NCBI GenBank assembly: GCA_031972835.1
Contig: DALYDX010000014.1
Span: 1-20,131, forward strand
Direction: 5' to 3'
DNA length: 20,131 bases
From: CAZLWF01 sp031972835
GTDB taxonomy: Bacteria > Patescibacteriota > Minisyncoccia > Phycocordibacterales > UBA9973
Position numbers and translations under genes: made by a program. Positions 6,306 to 12,800 of this stretch are shown here, piece by piece. The first letter of the stretch is position 1. Each line of letters starts with the position of its first letter. Under the pieces are notes generated by a model that worked only from the letters and a program-made list of their open reading frames with translations, had not been told where the DNA came from and did no database searches.

Positions 6306-6642
6306 ACGAAGACTTCTCGGCCTTTGAGAAAAGTGTATTTGTATTTCTAGATACGAAATATACTTCGCGTGGATCTACAAGGCCATTTTCAAGTGCTAGA
6401 GACTTATCAACAGATGAATAGAAAGAAAGATATTTTAGCTCCAATTCTCCGATACTAGTTATCTTGGCACGGATATCGTTTTCTACATTTTTGCGAGTAA
6501 CTATACTGAATACTGTTGTAGAAAGAAAATATAAATACATAGCAAACAAGATACCGCAAGCTATGATAAGTCCGTAGAAAATCTGCTTACCTCTTGTTTC
6601 AGTTATTGCTCTGCTATGTTGTTGTATTCTTTTTATAGTCAC
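6295..6642 (-). CDS. ftsL: FtsL/DivIC-like cell-division protein
   Basis: The 115-residue bitopic protein has a basic cytoplasmic start (about 1-19), one membrane helix (about 20-42, IFYGLIIACGILFAMYLYFL) and an extracytoplasmic helix with weak heptads (about 50-85). This is the FtsL/DivIC architecture. FtsL in the family forms a coiled coil with FtsB/DivIC and helps activate FtsWI. Sequence identity in this family is always low, so the call depends on length, topology and its place between rsmH and ftsI. The start codon is GTG, one base after the rsmH stop, and the end overlaps ftsI by 11 bp, so it is tightly coupled to both. Confidence 0.75.
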   Translation of the reverse strand: MTIKRIQQHSRAITETRGKQIFYGLIIACGILFAMYLYFLSTTVFSIVTRKNVENDIRAKITSIGELELKYLSFYSSVDKSLALENGLVDPREVYFVSRNTNTLFSKAEKSSYEL

Positions 6643-6643
6643 T

Positions 6644-7528
6644 TTATATTTTTTTAAAAATTCTTAATTTTGCACTTCGAGAACGTGGATTTTGATTTAA
6701 TTCTTCTTCGCTTGGTGTTATAGGTTTTTTTGTTATGACCTCACCTTCGTCTTTGTGGTCTCTTATAAAATTCTTTACGATGCGATCTTCGAGTGAATGA
6801 AATGATATAACTACGAGTCTTCCCTCGGGAGCAAGTACGGCGAGCGCTTTGTCTAGTCCGTCTTTGATAGAACCCAACTCATCGTTCACTGCGATACGAA
6901 TAGCTTGAAAGGTTTTTGTTGCTGGATGAATGCGGCCGTTTCTATAAGAAGCCGGTACTGAACTTTTGATAATCTCGGCAAGTCGTCCTGTAGTCTTGAT
7001 AGGTTCGATCGCTCTCGCCTCTATCAGACCCCTCGCGATGCGCCTAGAATATCTTTCCTCACCATATCCGTAGATGATATCCGCCAAGTTCTCCTCGCCC
7101 CAAGTGTTCACGACATCGTATGCATTTACTCCGGTATCGCTTTCACCAGTTGCCATAGTCATAGACAATGGCTCATCTCTCATAAATGAGAAACCTCTAC
7201 CAGCGCTATCGAGCTGCATTGAGCTCACTCCGAGATCGAGCAGCACTCCGTCAACTTTGTCTATACCTATTTCATCGAGCACACTATCTAGATTACGAAA
7301 ATTTGATTTATGAAAAGATATATTTGAAGTTTCTCTGCTTAATATTTCCTTTGCGATATCGAGAGCAGACGAGTCACGGTCTAGAGCTATGATCTTCACA
7401 GTATCTTTGAAATTTTTGACAATCTCTAAGCTGTGTCCACCTGCACCAACTGTGCCGTCGAGGATTGTATCCCCAGCATGTATATCCAAACCTTCTATTG
7501 CTTCCTTTAAAAGAACGCTCTTGTGCAT
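6644..7528 (-). CDS. rsmH: 16S rRNA (cytosine(1402)-N(4))-methyltransferase
   Basis: RsmH (MraW) uses S-adenosylmethionine to N4-methylate C1402 in the decoding centre of 16S rRNA. The 294 residues show the family motifs: DGTVGAGGHS (24-33, SAM-binding), LDLGVSSMQLD (97-107), GRGFSF (110-115), YGEERYSRRIAR (155-166), RIHPATKTFQAIRIAVNDEL (199-218), VISFHSLEDRIVK (240-252) and the C-terminal PRSRSAKLR (281-289). It starts one base after the mraZ stop and ends one base before ftsL, as expected for the conserved cluster. It appears complete and ordinary. Confidence 0.97.
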   Translation of the reverse strand: MHKSVLLKEAIEGLDIHAGDTILDGTVGAGGHSLEIVKNFKDTVKIIALDRDSSALDIAKEILSRETSNISFHKSNFRNLDSVLDEIGIDKVDGVLLDLGVSSMQLDSAGRGFSFMRDEPLSMTMATGESDTGVNAYDVVNTWGEENLADIIYGYGEERYSRRIARGLIEARAIEPIKTTGRLAEIIKSSVPASYRNGRIHPATKTFQAIRIAVNDELGSIKDGLDKALAVLAPEGRLVVISFHSLEDRIVKNFIRDHKDEGEVITKKPITPSEEELNQNPRSRSAKLRIFKKI

Positions 7529-7529
7529 A

Positions 7530-7964
7530 TTAGAGTACGCCGACTTGACCCAACTTTTCTGCGAGCTGATCAGCCTGACTATCTACTGCACGCTTGTATT
7601 CCTGCCATACCTTGTCACTCCAAAGTTCAATCCGATTTTGCACACCTATCACAGCGACTTTCGACTTGAGTGAAGCACGTTGTATTAAAAAATCTGGAAT
7701 CAATATACGACCAGCTGCGTCAACTGGAGCCTCAACCGCGCCACCAAACATAAAGCGGCCGAAACTCCTGTTGTCAGACTGGAGAACTGAGCTTTCGGCA
7801 AGTTTCTCTGAAACCCGCTCCCATTCTCGAGCTGTATACATGGCTATACATTTGTCGAGTCCAGGCGCTAGAATAACACTCTTCCCCATCTCCTTTCGAA
7901 ATTTTGCTGGAAGCGATATACGATTTTTGTCGTCTATTGAATGTGTGTATTCTCCGATTAGCAT
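7530..7964 (-). CDS. mraZ: Transcriptional regulator MraZ
   Basis: MraZ is a DNA-binding protein that forms ring-like oligomers and represses its own division/cell-wall operon. The 144 residues contain two swapped-hairpin AbrB-type units with the signature segments DKNRISLPAKFR (12-23) and DAAGRILIPDFL (82-93). It is the first gene of mraZ-rsmH-ftsL-ftsI. Upstream (7978-8023) there are four GTGGG-like repeats in 10-bp phase around the -10 box, the known type of MraZ operator, so autoregulation is well supported. The start is the ATG at 7964, about 30 nt after the predicted transcription start. Confidence 0.96.
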   Translation of the reverse strand: MLIGEYTHSIDDKNRISLPAKFRKEMGKSVILAPGLDKCIAMYTAREWERVSEKLAESSVLQSDNRSFGRFMFGGAVEAPVDAAGRILIPDFLIQRASLKSKVAVIGVQNRIELWSDKVWQEYKRAVDSQADQLAEKLGQVGVL

Positions 7965-7977
7965 AGTTTTTAATATT

Positions 7978-8030
7978 TCCCACTTAATCCCACTTCATGT
8001 AATTATACTCCACTTCGTCCCACTTCTCAA
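7978..8030 (-). promoter_or_regulatory. mraZ promoter with four MraZ boxes
   Basis: On the minus strand, TTGAGA (8025-8030), a 17-bp spacer and TATAAT (8002-8007). GTGGGA boxes are at 8018-8023, 7988-7993 and 7978-7983, and a variant GTGGAG is at 8008-8013. The offsets are 10, 20 and 10 bp, so all boxes face the same side of the helix. The skipped position is exactly where the -10 box lies. MraZ bound here would block polymerase, as in the known TGGGN-N5 operators. Confidence 0.85.
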
Positions 8031-8042
8031 CAAATCCCCTTC

Positions 8043-8051
8043 TGTGGATAA
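8043..8051 (-). promoter_or_regulatory. DnaA-box-like sequence upstream of mraZ promoter
   Basis: The minus strand reads TTATCCACA, a perfect match to the E. coli consensus DnaA box, 12 bp upstream of the mraZ -35. A single box is weak evidence; a second copy lies at 19458-19466. Confidence 0.3.
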
Positions 8052-8065
8052 CTAAATATACTTCT

Positions 8066-8093
8066 TTGACAAAAAGGTTATCTATGGTAATCT
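8066..8093 (+). promoter_or_regulatory. Promoter of the gene at 8111
   Basis: A consensus TTGACA (8066-8071), a 16-bp spacer and an extended -10 TGG-TAATCT (hexamer 8088-8093). The leader is about 11 nt without a ribosome binding site. It is divergent from the mraZ promoter. Confidence 0.65.
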
Positions 8094-8110
8094 AATAAAA
8101 ACAGCACATT

Positions 8111-8326
8111 ATGGAAAATTCTACTAGCAATGAAAATTTATTCGATGATGTTCCAATGGACAACGGATCACCTTTATTGCCTGGAGTTCTCTTGGCAAAA
8201 ATTGAAAACGATAAGATTATTTATACGACCGCCCAAATACACGAACTTTCAAAAACTGGCGGTATAGGAATAAGATATGAATATGATGGGCAACCAGAAT
8301 CACTCGCCCAAGTATTGTTAGCATAA
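8111..8326 (+). CDS. Unrecognised 71-residue protein
   Basis: I do not recognise this family. It is a small acidic, probably cytoplasmic protein with a disordered-looking start (about 1-20, rich in N, E, S, D) and a compact remainder with strands around VLLAKI, KIIYTT and GIRYEYDG, and a helix AQIHELSKTG between them. The gene is real rather than a chance frame: it has a consensus promoter and a strong terminator 5 bp after the stop. It lies divergent from mraZ and convergent to lysS. Whether it relates to either is unknown. Confidence 0.65.
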   Translation: MENSTSNENLFDDVPMDNGSPLLPGVLLAKIENDKIIYTTAQIHELSKTGGIGIRYEYDGQPESLAQVLLA

Positions 8327-8331
8327 AATAA

Positions 8332-8358
8332 AAAACCTCCCACTTCTCGGGAGGTTTT
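8332..8358. terminator. Bidirectional terminator between the gene at 8111 and lysS
   Basis: A 10-bp stem (AAAACCTCCC at 8332-8341 with GGGAGGTTTT at 8349-8358) closes a 7-nt loop, with T runs on both strands. It serves the plus-strand gene ending at 8326 and the minus-strand lysS ending at 8371. Confidence 0.88.
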
Positions 8359-8370
8359 ATTATTTGTAAT

Positions 8371-10272
8371 TTAAGAAAATAATTTAAAATCTTTCGTCAA
8401 ACTATCAACCTCAGATTTACTTCCAAAAATTAATACGCCTAAGAAATCAATATCTTTATAATTCTTTGCTTTGGTATTTTCCAAGACTTTATTGTCATTT
8501 GTAGTCTCAAGCATTTCCCTGGTGAACTCAGATACTTCCAAATTTAAATTATTTGCTTCCTCGATTATCTTCCTGATTTCATCTGATCCATCAATATTTT
8601 TTATCATTATTGCATGTTGAATATTAAGCTTTATAGGATGCTTATCTCCTGTGGTAACTGAATCGTATTTAAATAAATTAGATTTAGATCTTGCACCAAA
8701 AGCTGCAGTAAGATGAGCCACTGTGTTTGCGATCTGCCAAGCCTCTAGTTCAGCACTAGAATTTAAGAGCGCAACAGCGACTTTTATTTCTTTATCTTTT
8801 TTTGATAATTCTTCTTTTGGTTTCATCAGAGGAAACAGTACTGTCTCACGTACAGGTTTATCAATCAGAAAACTAAAAAGTCTTTCAGAAAGTCCAAAGC
8901 CAAATGCTGGTGGCATACCATGCTCCAATGCTTCAACAAATTCCATATCTGCCATCTGCGCTTCATCGTCTCCTGCATCACGAAGTGCCTGTTGATTCAT
9001 AAATCTTTCTTTTTGATCTACTGGATCGTTCAATTCACTAAACCCTTTGCCCATTTCACTACCAGCAAGTATTACTTGAAAACGCTCAACTGTTTTTAGG
9101 TTCTCGGGATTTTTCTTTGCAAGTGGCTCCAGGTACACAGGCACATTGATCAGAAATCCTGGGCCACCAATTGTCTTTCGAACTCTCTTCCAGAGAAGAT
9201 CGACTCCTCGCTCAACACTTACATCACTAGCCTCATATTTTATGTCGTATTTCTTTAACGCACTTTCAATCTGATCAACAGTAGTGTTAAGCGCATCGAT
9301 TCCGTATTCTTTATCGATAATCGAGACAAAATCATATATCTGCCAATCGTTTGCTAAATCTATTTCAAATCCTTTTATAGTAAATTTTGTAGTTCCAAAT
9401 ACCTTCTCTCCTATAAGTCGGTACAACTCTTTTGTCATTTCCATACCTTGCTTGAAATCAGAATACGCCATGTAGTATTCAAGCTGTGTATAGTCTTGGA
9501 GGTGTTCAGCAGACATTCCTTCGTTTCTAAATATTCGGCCTATTTCAAATGTTTTAGGAAATCCTGCAACAAGCAATTTCTTCTGCCACAACTCACCTGC
9601 TGATATACGTAGATAAACATCGATATCGAGCGCATTGTGATGTGTCACAAATGGACGCGCATCAGCACCCCCTGTAGTATTTTCAAGCACTGGAGTTTCC
9701 ACTTCGATAAAATCTTTTGATAGTAAATACTCTCTTATAACATTCCAAAATTTTGATCTCTTTTTAAATATCTCTCGAAGCTCTGGATTCATAAGTATAT
9801 CCAGATATCGCTTGCGATAGCGTTCATCGTCGTCAGTTATGCCGTGCCATTTTTCTGGAAGTGGCAGAAGTGACTTTGTAACAATAGACCAAGATTCACA
9901 AAGTATACTTTTCTCTCCGCGCTCTGTAGTGAAAAGTGTACCAGTTACAGATATAAAATCTCCTATATCGATTGCGTTTGTGAAAAGCGTAAATAAATTC
10001 TCGGCAATAGTATCTTTCTTGAATACAGATTGAAATCGATCTGTTCCATCATCGAGTACGACAAAAAGTATCGCGCCTTGTCCACGGATCGCCATGATGC
10101 GTCCTGCTACAGTGACTTTTTTATTCTCTGATTGATTAGAATCGAAGTTTTCACGCAAATCTTTTAGACTTAAGTCACGAGTAATACGAGCTGGATATGG
10201 ATCCATACCACTCTCACGCAATAGAGCGAGCTTGCCCAAGCGTGCCTCACGAATTTCATCTAATGCTGCCAT
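8371..10272 (-). CDS. lysS: Lysyl-tRNA synthetase (class II) with C-terminal DUF2000-like domain
   Basis: The first ~485 residues are a class II LysRS, which charges tRNA-Lys in the cytoplasm. The OB-fold anticodon-binding domain is about 50-140. Motif 2 lies in FEIGRIFRNEGMSAEHL (242-258) and motif 3 in GMPPAFGFGLSERL (452-465). This differs from the common GGLGIGIDRL but keeps the Gly-rich turn and the Arg. Bacterial LysRS usually ends near residue 500. This one has 633 residues, with a further ~140 residues (about 496-633). There, WQIANTVAHLTAAFGA (512-527) and the ending DFLGVLIFGSKSEVDSLT (609-626) resemble DUF2000 proteins. The gene starts 6 bp after greA, forming a greA-lysS operon, and ends at a strong terminator. 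The fusion has no stop or frame change in between. Confidence 0.95.
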   Translation of the reverse strand: MAALDEIREARLGKLALLRESGMDPYPARITRDLSLKDLRENFDSNQSENKKVTVAGRIMAIRGQGAILFVVLDDGTDRFQSVFKKDTIAENLFTLFTNAIDIGDFISVTGTLFTTERGEKSILCESWSIVTKSLLPLPEKWHGITDDDERYRKRYLDILMNPELREIFKKRSKFWNVIREYLLSKDFIEVETPVLENTTGGADARPFVTHHNALDIDVYLRISAGELWQKKLLVAGFPKTFEIGRIFRNEGMSAEHLQDYTQLEYYMAYSDFKQGMEMTKELYRLIGEKVFGTTKFTIKGFEIDLANDWQIYDFVSIIDKEYGIDALNTTVDQIESALKKYDIKYEASDVSVERGVDLLWKRVRKTIGGPGFLINVPVYLEPLAKKNPENLKTVERFQVILAGSEMGKGFSELNDPVDQKERFMNQQALRDAGDDEAQMADMEFVEALEHGMPPAFGFGLSERLFSFLIDKPVRETVLFPLMKPKEELSKKDKEIKVAVALLNSSAELEAWQIANTVAHLTAAFGARSKSNLFKYDSVTTGDKHPIKLNIQHAIMIKNIDGSDEIRKIIEEANNLNLEVSEFTREMLETTNDNKVLENTKAKNYKDIDFLGVLIFGSKSEVDSLTKDFKLFS

Positions 10273-10278
10273 AAAAAA

Positions 10279-10752
10279 TTATTCAACTGAAACGATATTG
10301 TAACTCGACTTTCCCTTTGGTGATTCTATGTGGACTATGTCACCTTTTTTCTTGCCCATGAGTGCAGTTCCGAGTGGAGACTTGTGAGACAGCCTGCCTT
10401 GTGACATATCTGCTTCTTCACTACCTACCAATTCATATGACTGAGTGTCTCCTGCTCCAACTTTTGAAACAACAACTGTTGACCCCACATCAATACTGCT
10501 ACCACCAGAAGAATTCGTACCTACAACTCGTGATGATTTTATAATATGTTCAATTTTTGAAATACGCTCCTCAAGCTTTCCTTGCTCTTCGCGCGCCTGG
10601 TGATATTCCGCATTTTCTGACAGATCACCGAGTGATTTTGCGTATTCAAGATTCTCTAATATTTCTTTTCTTTTTACAGTCTGAAGTTCGTGAAGTTCTA
10701 TTTCTAAAGCCTTTTTTCGTTCAGCACTTATATATTCATCGTCTTTTTGCAT
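10279..10752 (-). CDS. greA: Transcription elongation factor GreA
   Basis: GreA enters the secondary channel of RNA polymerase and triggers cleavage of backtracked RNA. The 157 residues match the family. An N-terminal antiparallel coiled coil (about 10-75) carries the tip GDLSENAEYHQAREEQ (42-57), whose D43 and E46 correspond to the catalytic tip acids. A C-terminal FKBP-like domain follows, with the conserved SPLGTALMGKKKGD (125-138). The short SSGGSS linker near 81-86 is a little longer than usual. It is the first gene of greA-lysS and has a leaderless-type promoter within the 47-bp gap after mrdA. Confidence 0.96.
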   Translation of the reverse strand: MQKDDEYISAERKKALEIELHELQTVKRKEILENLEYAKSLGDLSENAEYHQAREEQGKLEERISKIEHIIKSSRVVGTNSSGGSSIDVGSTVVVSKVGAGDTQSYELVGSEEADMSQGRLSHKSPLGTALMGKKKGDIVHIESPKGKSSYNIVSVE

Positions 10753-10758
10753 GAGAGT

Positions 10759-10786
10759 ATTGTAGCTTTTTGACCTTAAAAGTCAA
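10759..10786 (-). promoter_or_regulatory. greA-lysS promoter, leaderless
   Basis: On the minus strand, TTGACT (10781-10786), a 16-bp spacer and TACAAT (10759-10764), then 6 nt and the greA ATG. The transcript should begin at the start codon. Confidence 0.75.
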
Positions 10787-10799
10787 TAAAAATTATAGG

Positions 10800-12482
10800 T
10801 TACTCAGCGTATTCTGGAGCATAAGTCTTTATGTAGTCGAACACATCACGCATAGCGTGACTTGCTCCTATTGTATTGGTCTTTGGGCCTTTTTCCATCA
10901 AAACTATAAAAGCGTATTTTGGATTTTCATATGGGAAGAATCCCATTGACCAAGAGTTTATATACCTCTTGGATATACCCACCTGAGCTGTACCAGTCTT
11001 TGCAGCAACACTAACTCCAGAGTAGTTCATGATGGCTCCTGTGCCTTCTGTAACAACTTGTCGCATACCTTCTCGCACAACAGTGAGATGTTCTATTGGG
11101 ATTTCTATCTTGTCTGTAGGGCCACGCGGAGAATCTGTTTTAAGTATGGTCGGAGTAACTAATGTCCCGCCGTTTGCTATAACAGACACCGCCCGAACCA
11201 TCTGCATCGGCGTAACTTGAAATCCATATTGTCCGATAGCAGTGTTGTATGTATCTCCAACTCTCCACACATCACCTGGAAAGTTTTTCTCCTTCCACTC
11301 GACAGATGGTATGGTCCCAGAAAGTTCTCCAGACATATCTACTCCAGTTTTTTGACCAATACCAAACATACGCGAATACTTTTCTATATTTGAGATACCT
11401 AGCCCTGCCTGTCCATCAAACCCTCCTCCAATACTGTAGAAATAAACGTCAGAAGATACAGCGATAGCTTCACGCATATCTGTCCATCCATGTGCCTTCC
11501 AGTCTTTAAAGATACTAGGCTTACTTTTATCATATGGATTGGGTATAGATATTGAACCAGTAGAAAGTATCTGTTTGTTTGGACTTATGATACCTTCCCT
11601 TAAAGCACCTAAGGCTAAGAATGGTTTTACTATCGAACCAGGGGTGTATACCCCACCGATAGTTTTATTCAAAAAAACTTTTCTAGAATCATGCATGTAG
11701 TCAGATATTGTTTCGCGATCACTCCCCAGAGAAAGCACCCCTGGATCATACTCAGGGAAACTAGTCATGGTTATGATCTCTCCTGTATGGACATCCATGA
11801 TAACTCCAGCGCCACCTATAAACCCAGCTTCATCGGCAAGTTTCTCTATAGCTTTTGAAAATTCATTTTGTAGAGATGCATCTATCGCCAAAGTTACGTT
11901 GGTTCCATGAACTGGAGAATTCACAATATTTTCAGATTTTATATTTCCAAGTGCGTCTGTTTCAAACATTTTCAAACCGTTTTCTCCAGCTAAAACATCA
12001 TCCATAGTTTTCTCAATGCCAGCCTTGCCGATTATTTCTTTTTGCCAATAAACACCCTTTGTATCTTTGGCTGGGTAACTCACATAACCCAAGACATGCG
12101 CAAAACCTTGTTGTTTTATGTACTCTCTCTTCGGAAAATCAGAATCGGCAGACATACTGTTTGATACCAATTCTTTGCCGTTTCGATCAAATATTATTCC
12201 TCTATCAGAAAAAAGTGGCATGGCATCGAGACTGTTCTGCTCACTGCGAATCGTGTAAGCCTCTCCCATCTTAATCTGCAAAATACTAGCCCTACCTATA
12301 AATACAACTCCGATAAATCCAAAAAAAACACCCAAAACTAAAATTGTGCGCTTTGAAATTGCACGTTCTATACGTCCTTCAAATTGCTGTCTATCAAAGA
12401 GTGGAATATTTTGGGAGTCTAAAAATATTTCATCTGGATAAACCTCTGGGGTAGATATTCTTTTTTTTCTTCTAAAAATCAT
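10800..12482 (-). CDS. mrdA: Elongation-type penicillin-binding protein 2 with shortened pedestal
   Basis: This is a class B transpeptidase of the PBP2 type, which in rods works with RodA in lateral wall synthesis. The 560 residues comprise a long basic cytoplasmic tail (1-44), one membrane helix (about 45-63), DRGIIFDRNG (93-102), and a C-terminal transpeptidase domain with SIVK (nucleophile S283, K286), SSD (343-345, as in PBP2 rather than SSN) and KTG (495-497). The segment between DRNG and HVLGYV (129-134) is only about 27 residues, against roughly 110 in E. coli PBP2, so most of the head subdomain is absent. The mreD-like gene overlaps its start by 4 bp. No rodA or mreBC is in the window. 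Confidence 0.9.
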   Translation of the reverse strand: MIFRRKKRISTPEVYPDEIFLDSQNIPLFDRQQFEGRIERAISKRTILVLGVFFGFIGVVFIGRASILQIKMGEAYTIRSEQNSLDAMPLFSDRGIIFDRNGKELVSNSMSADSDFPKREYIKQQGFAHVLGYVSYPAKDTKGVYWQKEIIGKAGIEKTMDDVLAGENGLKMFETDALGNIKSENIVNSPVHGTNVTLAIDASLQNEFSKAIEKLADEAGFIGGAGVIMDVHTGEIITMTSFPEYDPGVLSLGSDRETISDYMHDSRKVFLNKTIGGVYTPGSIVKPFLALGALREGIISPNKQILSTGSISIPNPYDKSKPSIFKDWKAHGWTDMREAIAVSSDVYFYSIGGGFDGQAGLGISNIEKYSRMFGIGQKTGVDMSGELSGTIPSVEWKEKNFPGDVWRVGDTYNTAIGQYGFQVTPMQMVRAVSVIANGGTLVTPTILKTDSPRGPTDKIEIPIEHLTVVREGMRQVVTEGTGAIMNYSGVSVAAKTGTAQVGISKRYINSWSMGFFPYENPKYAFIVLMEKGPKTNTIGASHAMRDVFDYIKTYAPEYAE

Positions 12483-12739
12483 TTATTTACAAAAATATAA
12501 GGCCTTAAGAATCTTTTAAGTAAAAATAATACAATCGCGAGTAAACTAACCACGAACGGCCCATCGACAACCCTAGATAAACTGACACCGTAGAGCATGT
12601 CGATCAGAAATGCTGCTAGGATTGATTCTACAGCAAAATCAAAAAATACAATTCCCACAAAAATCAAAAGAAGTGAGAGCCACCAAGGCCCGAAAAGCAC
12701 AACTCCAAATATAGCGATAGTGAAAATTGATCTAGGCAT
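12479..12739 (-). CDS. Small MreD-like membrane protein
   Basis: The 86 residues are almost entirely hydrophobic. About three membrane helices can be drawn: 5-28 containing FGVVLFGPWWLSLLLIFVG, 30-52 containing ESILAAFLIDMLYG, and 60-76 containing FVVSLLAIVLFLLK. The segment LIDMLYGVSL resembles the conserved D-x-x-x-G region of MreD, and MreD is normally encoded just before mrdA. Typical MreD has about 160 residues and 5-6 helices, so this is half-size. The stop TGA overlaps the mrdA ATG (ATGA), so the two are co-translated. The MreD assignment rests on position and this motif; it could be another small membrane partner of PBP2. Confidence 0.6.
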   Translation of the reverse strand: MPRSIFTIAIFGVVLFGPWWLSLLLIFVGIVFFDFAVESILAAFLIDMLYGVSLSRVVDGPFVVSLLAIVLFLLKRFLRPYIFVNK

Positions 12740-12745
12740 ATAATG

Positions 12746-12773
12746 AGTATATAACTAGTTTCTATACTGTCGA
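12746..12773 (-). promoter_or_regulatory. mreD-mrdA promoter, leaderless
   Basis: On the minus strand, TCGACA (12768-12773), a 16-bp spacer and TATACT (12746-12751), then 6 nt and the ATG at 12739. It is the same leaderless geometry as at greA and speD. Confidence 0.65.
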
Positions 12774-12777
12774 GACT

Positions 12778-12797
12778 TACAAAAATGATTTTTTGTA
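12778..12797 (-). terminator. Possible weak terminator of the surface operon
   Basis: An 8-bp stem with only one G-C pair (TACAAAAA at 12778-12785 with TTTTTGTA at 12790-12797) lies 3 bp after the stop of the last surface gene. It is AT-rich and could be chance; some read-through into mreD-mrdA is possible. Confidence 0.35.
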
Positions 12798-12800
12798 GTA

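Noticed and set aside
10770..10786. A small hairpin (TTGAC/GTCAA) as a terminator for mrdA
   Set aside because: The stem is only 5 bp and overlaps the -35 box of greA; it is better explained by the promoter.
12479..12484. Alternative genetic code with TGA read as glycine
   Set aside because: TGA stops the mreD-like gene inside the ATGA overlap with mrdA and also ends the large cohesin gene at its overlap, and the proteins keep normal family lengths.
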